Source of the DNA: Glandiceps talaboti
Taxonomy: Eukaryota > Hemichordata > Enteropneusta > Spengelidae
Direction: 5' to 3'
Assembly (NCBI RefSeq): GCF_964340395.1
Contig: NC_135551.1
Span: 29,297,880-29,361,879, forward strand
Length of the DNA stretch: 64,000 nt
How positions within the stretch are numbered: the first letter of the stretch is position 1; each line of letters begins with the position of its first letter. The notes beneath the pieces are model-generated. The model made no database searches. It was given only the letters and a program-made list of their open reading frames with translations, and had not been told where the DNA came from. Positions 59,686 through 64,000 of the stretch are shown here, piece after piece. The position numbers and the translations under genes were made by a program.

Positions 59686-62600
59686 GGAAGAAACAGGGGT
59701 AGTGAAAGAATGACAGAGGAAGGGGAAGGGCATAGGGGTAGTGGAAGAATGACAGAGGATGGGGAAGGGCATAGGGGTTGGGGAAGAATGACAGAGGAAG
59801 GGGAAGGGCATAGGGGTAGGGGAAGAATGACAGAGGAAGGGGAAGGGCATAGGGGTAGGGGAAGAATGACAGAGGAAGGGGAAGGGCATAGGGGTTGGGG
59901 AAGAATGACAGAGGAAGGGGAAGGGCATAGGGGTAGGGGAAGAATGACAGAGGAAGGGGAAGGGCATAGGGGTAGGAGAAGAATGACAGAGGAAGGGGAA
60001 GGGCATAGGGGAAGAATGACAGAGGAAGGGGAAGGGCATAGGGGAAGAATGACAGAGGAAGGGGAAGGGCATAGGGGTAGGGGAAGAATGACAGAGGATG
60101 GGGAAGGGCACAGGGGTAGGGGAAGAATGACAGAGGAAGGGGAAGGGCATAGGGGTAGGGGAAGAATGACAGAGGAAGGGAAAGGGCATAGGGGTAGGGG
60201 AAGAATGACATGAAGGGGAAGGGCATAGGGGTAGGGGAAGAATGACAGCGGAAGGGGAAGGGCATAGGGGTAGTGGAAGAATGACAGAGGAAGGGAAAGG
60301 GCAGAGGGGTAGGGGAAGAATGACAGACGATGGGGAAGGGCATAGGGGTAGTGGAAGAATGACAGAGGAAGGGGAAGGGCATAGGGGTAGTGGGAGAATG
60401 ACAGAGGAAGGGGAAGGGCATAGGGGTAGTGGAAGAATGACAGCGGAAGGGGAAGGGCATAGGGGTAGTGGGAGAATGACAGGAAGGGGAAGGGCAGAGG
60501 GGTAGGGGAAGAATGACAGAGGATGGGGAAGGGCATAGGGGTAGTGGAAGAATGACAGAGGGTGGGGAAGGGCATAGGGGTAGTGGAAGAATGACAGAGG
60601 GTGGGGAAGGGCATAGGGGTAGTGGAAGAATGACAGAGGGTGGGGAAGGGCATAGGGGTAGGGGAAGAATGACAGAGGAAGGGCATAGGGGTAGTGGAAG
60701 AATGACAGGAAGGGGAGGGGCAGAGGGGTAGGGGAAGAATGACAGAGGAAGGGGAAGGGCATAGGGGTAGTGGAAGAATGACAGAGGAAGGGGAAGGGCA
60801 TAGGGGTAGTGGAAGAATGACAGAGGAAGGGGAAGGGCATAGGGGTAGTGGAAGAATGACAGGATGGGGAAGGGCATAGGGGTAGGGGAAGAATGAAAGG
60901 GGAAGGGCATAGGGGTAGGGGAAGAATGACAGGAAGGGGAAAGGCATAGGGGTAGGGGAAGAATGACAGAGGAAGGGGAAGGGCATAGGGGTAGTGGAAG
61001 AATGACAGGAAGGGGAGGGCATAGGGGTAGTGGGAGAATGACAGGAAGGGGAAGGGCATAGGGGTAGGGGAAGAATGACAGAGGAAGGGCATAGGGGTAG
61101 TGGAAGAATGACAGAGGAAGGGGAAGGGCATAGGGGTAGTGGAAGAATGACAGGAAGGGGAGGGCATAGGGGTAGGAGAAGAATGACAGAGGATGTGGAA
61201 GGGCATAGGGGTAGTGGAAGAATGACAGGAAGGGGAAAGGCATAGGGGTAGGAGAAGAATGACAGGATGTGGAAGGGCATAGGGGTAGTGGAAGAATGAC
61301 AGGAAGGGGAGGGCATATGGGTAGTGGAAGAATGACAGGAAGGGGAAAGGTATAGGGGTAGGAGAAGAATGACAGAGGGTGGGGAAGGGCACAGGGGTAG
61401 TGGAAGAATGACAGAGGAAGGGGAAGGGCATAGGGGTAGTGGAAGAATGACAGGATGGGGAAGGGCATAGGGGTAGTGGAAGAATGACAGGATGGGGAAG
61501 GGCATATGGGTAGGGAAAGAGTGACAGGAAGGGGAAGGGCATATGGGTAGGGGAAGAATGACAGAGGATGGGGAAGGGCATAGGGGAAGAATGACAGAGG
61601 ATGGGGAAGGGCATAGGGGTAGTGGAAGAATGACAGAGGAAGGGGAAGGGCATAGGAGTAGTGGAAGAATGACAGAGGAAGGGGAAGGGCATAAGGGTAG
61701 GGGAAGAATGACAGAGGAAGGGGAAGGACATAGTGGTAGGGGAAGAATGACAGAGGATGTGGAAGGGCATAGGGGTTGGGGAAGAATGACAGAGGAAGGG
61801 GAAGGGCACAGGGGTAGTGGAAGAATGACAGGGTGGGGAAGGGCATTTGGGTAGTGGAAGAATGACAGGATGGGGAAGGGCATAGGGGTTGGGGAAGAAT
61901 GACAGAGGAAGGGGAAGGACATAGGGGTAGTGGAAGAATGACAGGAAGGGGAGGGCATAGGGGTAGTGGAAGAATGACAGGAAGGGGAGGGCATAGGGGT
62001 AGTGGAAGAATGACAGAGGAAGGGGAAGGGCATAGGGGTAGTGGAAAAATGACAGGATGGGGAGGGCATAGGGGTAGTGGAAGAATGACAGAGGAAGGGG
62101 AAGGACATAGGGGTAGTGGAAGAATGACAGGAAGGGGAGGGCATAGGGGTAGTGGAAGAATGACAGAGGAAGGGGAAGGGTATAGGGGTAGTGGAAGAAT
62201 GACAGAGGAAGGGGAAGGACATAGGTGTAGTGGAAGAATGACAGGAAGGGGAGGGCATAGGGGTAGTGGAAGAATGACAGAGGAAGGGGAAGGGCATAGG
62301 GGTAGTGGAAAAATGACAGGATGGGGAGGGCATAGGGGTAGTGGAAGAATGACAGGAAGGGGAAGGACATAGGGGTAGTGGAAGAATGACAGAGGAAGGG
62401 GAAGGACATAGGGGTAGTGGAAGAATGACAGGAAGGGGAAGGGCATAGGGGTAGTGGAAAAATGACAGAGGAAGGGGAAGGACATAGGGGTAGTGGAAGA
62501 ATGACAGAGGAAGGGGAAGGACATAGGGGTAGTGGAAGAATGACAGAGGAAGGGGAAGGACATAGGGGTAGTGGAAGAATGACAGGAAGGGGAAGGACAT

Positions 62601-64000
62601 AGGGGTAGTGGAAGAATGACAGGAAGGGGAGGGCATAGGGGTAGTGGAAGAATGACAGAGGAAGGGCATAGGGGTAGTGGAAGAATGACAGGAAGGGGAG
62701 GGGCAGAGGGGTAGGGGAAGAATGACAGAGGAAGGGGAAGGGCATAGGGGTAGTGGAAGAATGACAGAGGAAGGGGAAGGGCATAGGGGTAGTGGAAGAA
62801 TGACAGAGGAAGGGGAAGGGCATAGGGGTAGTGGAAGAATGACAGGATGGGGAAGGGCATAGGGGTAGGGGAAGAATGAAAGGGGAAGGGCATAGGGGTA
62901 GGGGAAGAATGACAGGAAGGGGAAAGTCATAGGGGTAGGGGAAGAATGACAGAGGAAGGGGAAGGGCATAGGGGTAGTGGAAGAATGACAGGAAGGGGAG
63001 GGCATAGGGGTAGTGGGAGAATGACAGGAAGGGGAAGGGCATAGGGGTAGGGGAAGAATGACAGAGGAAGGGCATAGGGGTAGTGGAAGAATGACAGAGG
63101 AAGGGGAAGGGCATAGGGGTAGTGGAAGAATGACAGGAAGGGGAGGGCATAGGGGTAGGAGAAGAATGACAGAGGATGTGGAAGGGCATAGGGGTAGTGG
63201 AAGAATGACAGGAAGGGGAAAGGCATAGGGGTAGGAGAAGAATGACAGGATGTGGAAGGGCATAGGGGTAGTGGAAGAATGACAGGAAGGGGAGGGCATA
63301 TGGGTAGTGGAAGAATGACAGGAAGGGGAAAGGTATAGGGGTAGGAGAAGAATGACAGAGGGTGGGGAAGGGCACAGGGGTAGTGGAAGAATGACAGGAA
63401 GGGGAAGGGCATAGGGGTAGTGGAAGAATGACAGGATGGGGAAGGGCATAGGGGTAGTGGAAGAATGACAGGATGGGGAAGGGCATATGGGTAGGGAAAG
63501 AGTGACAGGAAGGGGAAGGGCATATGGGTAGGGGAAGAATGACAGAGGATGGGGAAGGGCATAGGGGAAGAATGACAGAGGATGGGGAAGGGCATAGGGG
63601 TAGTGGAAGAATGACAGAGGAAGGGGAAGGGCATAGGAGTAGTGGAAGAATGACAGAGGAAGGGGAAGGGCATAAGGGTAGGGGAAGAATGACAGAGGAA
63701 GGGGAAGGACATAGTGGTAGGGGAAGAATGACAGAGGATGTGGAAGGGCATAGGGGTTGGGGAAGAATGACAGAGGAAGGGGAAGGGCACAGGGGTAGTG
63801 GAAGAATGACAGGGTGGGGAAGGGCATTTGGGTAGTGGAAGAATGACAGGATGGGGAAGGGCATAGGGGTTGGGGAAGAATGACAGAGGAAGGGGAAGGA
63901 CATAGGGGTAGTGGAAGAATGACAGGAAGGGGAGGGCATAGGGGTAGTGGAAGAATGACAGGAAGGGGAGGGCATAGGGGTAGTGGAAGAATGACAGAGG
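59686..64000. repeat. 39-bp-unit satellite array, continuing past the window end
   Basis: Units contain AGAATGACAGAGGAAGGGGA, then AGGGCATAGGGGTAGTGG. Lengths are mostly 39 bp, with shorter variants that lack GAG or one GGGGAA block. The plus strand is purine-rich (GA/GGGG). Because no unit contains TTA, CTA or TCA on the plus strand, all three minus-strand frames stay open for 1100-1450 codons, reading Pro/Leu/Ser/Phe repeats. These are not genes. Confidence 0.97.
60670..62652. repeat. ~1.98-kb higher-order repeat of the satellite, first copy
   Basis: Irregular landmarks recur at constant distance: GAATGAAAGGGG at 60891 and 62874 (1983 bp) and CATATGGGTAGGGAAAGAG at 61503 and 63484 (1981 bp, after a 2-bp loss). 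GGGGAGGGGCAGAGGGG near 60713 and 62696 fits as well. The second copy starts near 62653 and is cut by the window end. Confidence 0.9.

Noticed and set aside
59531-63975. Three overlapping minus-strand open frames of 1120-1450 codons with Pro/Leu/Ser/Phe repeats
   Set aside because: They are produced by a 39-bp tandem unit that has no stop codon in any minus frame. All three frames are open at once, and variants of non-multiple-of-three length do not preserve any one frame.

Overview
This window is eukaryotic nuclear DNA from an animal. Genes are split by GT-AG introns, intergenic DNA is AT-rich, and simple repeats and mobile-element remains make up much of the sequence. SUEL/rhamnose-binding lectin domains, a tyrosine-recombinase (DIRS-order) retroelement, a non-LTR retroelement and many microsatellite-bearing dispersed repeats fit a marine invertebrate. 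The species cannot be named from the sequence. I saw no bacterial operon, CRISPR array, rRNA or tRNA. Positions 3476-3575 are an assembly gap of 100 N.

Layout. 1-1365: end of an internally deleted DIRS/PAT/Ngaro-type retrotransposon (gag-like ORF, stump of the tyrosine recombinase, 73-bp split direct repeats). 1594-2124: a long hairpin, then a 46-bp minisatellite. 2125-17900: gene-poor DNA with microsatellites and two foldback/TIR elements. 18069-24908: a four-exon gene for a secreted, cysteine-free, acidic, granin-like prohormone of 512 residues with one predicted amidated peptide. 25170-34700: mobile elements, including a clear nested insertion and a 2.1-kb element with very long inverted ends.

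35585-57750: two SUEL-lectin paralogs in the same orientation. Gene A (36760-43804, 245 aa) has signal peptide, SUEL domain, Glu-Pro linker and a second SUEL domain. Gene B (55112-57608, 236 aa) has a nearly identical first SUEL domain and a Glu-Pro linker, but ends in a Gly-Pro-Trp/His hexapeptide repeat. Promoter, untranslated first exon, introns and 3' UTR are all recognisably homologous, so this is a tandem duplication. Between them lies a ~4-kb inverted duplication (46626-50711) with a further partial copy to 52376.

57864-59485 is a decayed reverse-strand LINE fragment. 59686-64000 is a 39-bp-unit satellite that runs off the window and has a ~1.98-kb higher-order repeat. The three genes need not work together: the prohormone would be processed in the regulated secretory pathway, and the lectins would be secreted sugar-binding proteins, perhaps for immunity, egg/embryo or mucus.

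All gene models come from reading splice sites and reading phase by eye. No transcript or database search supports them here.
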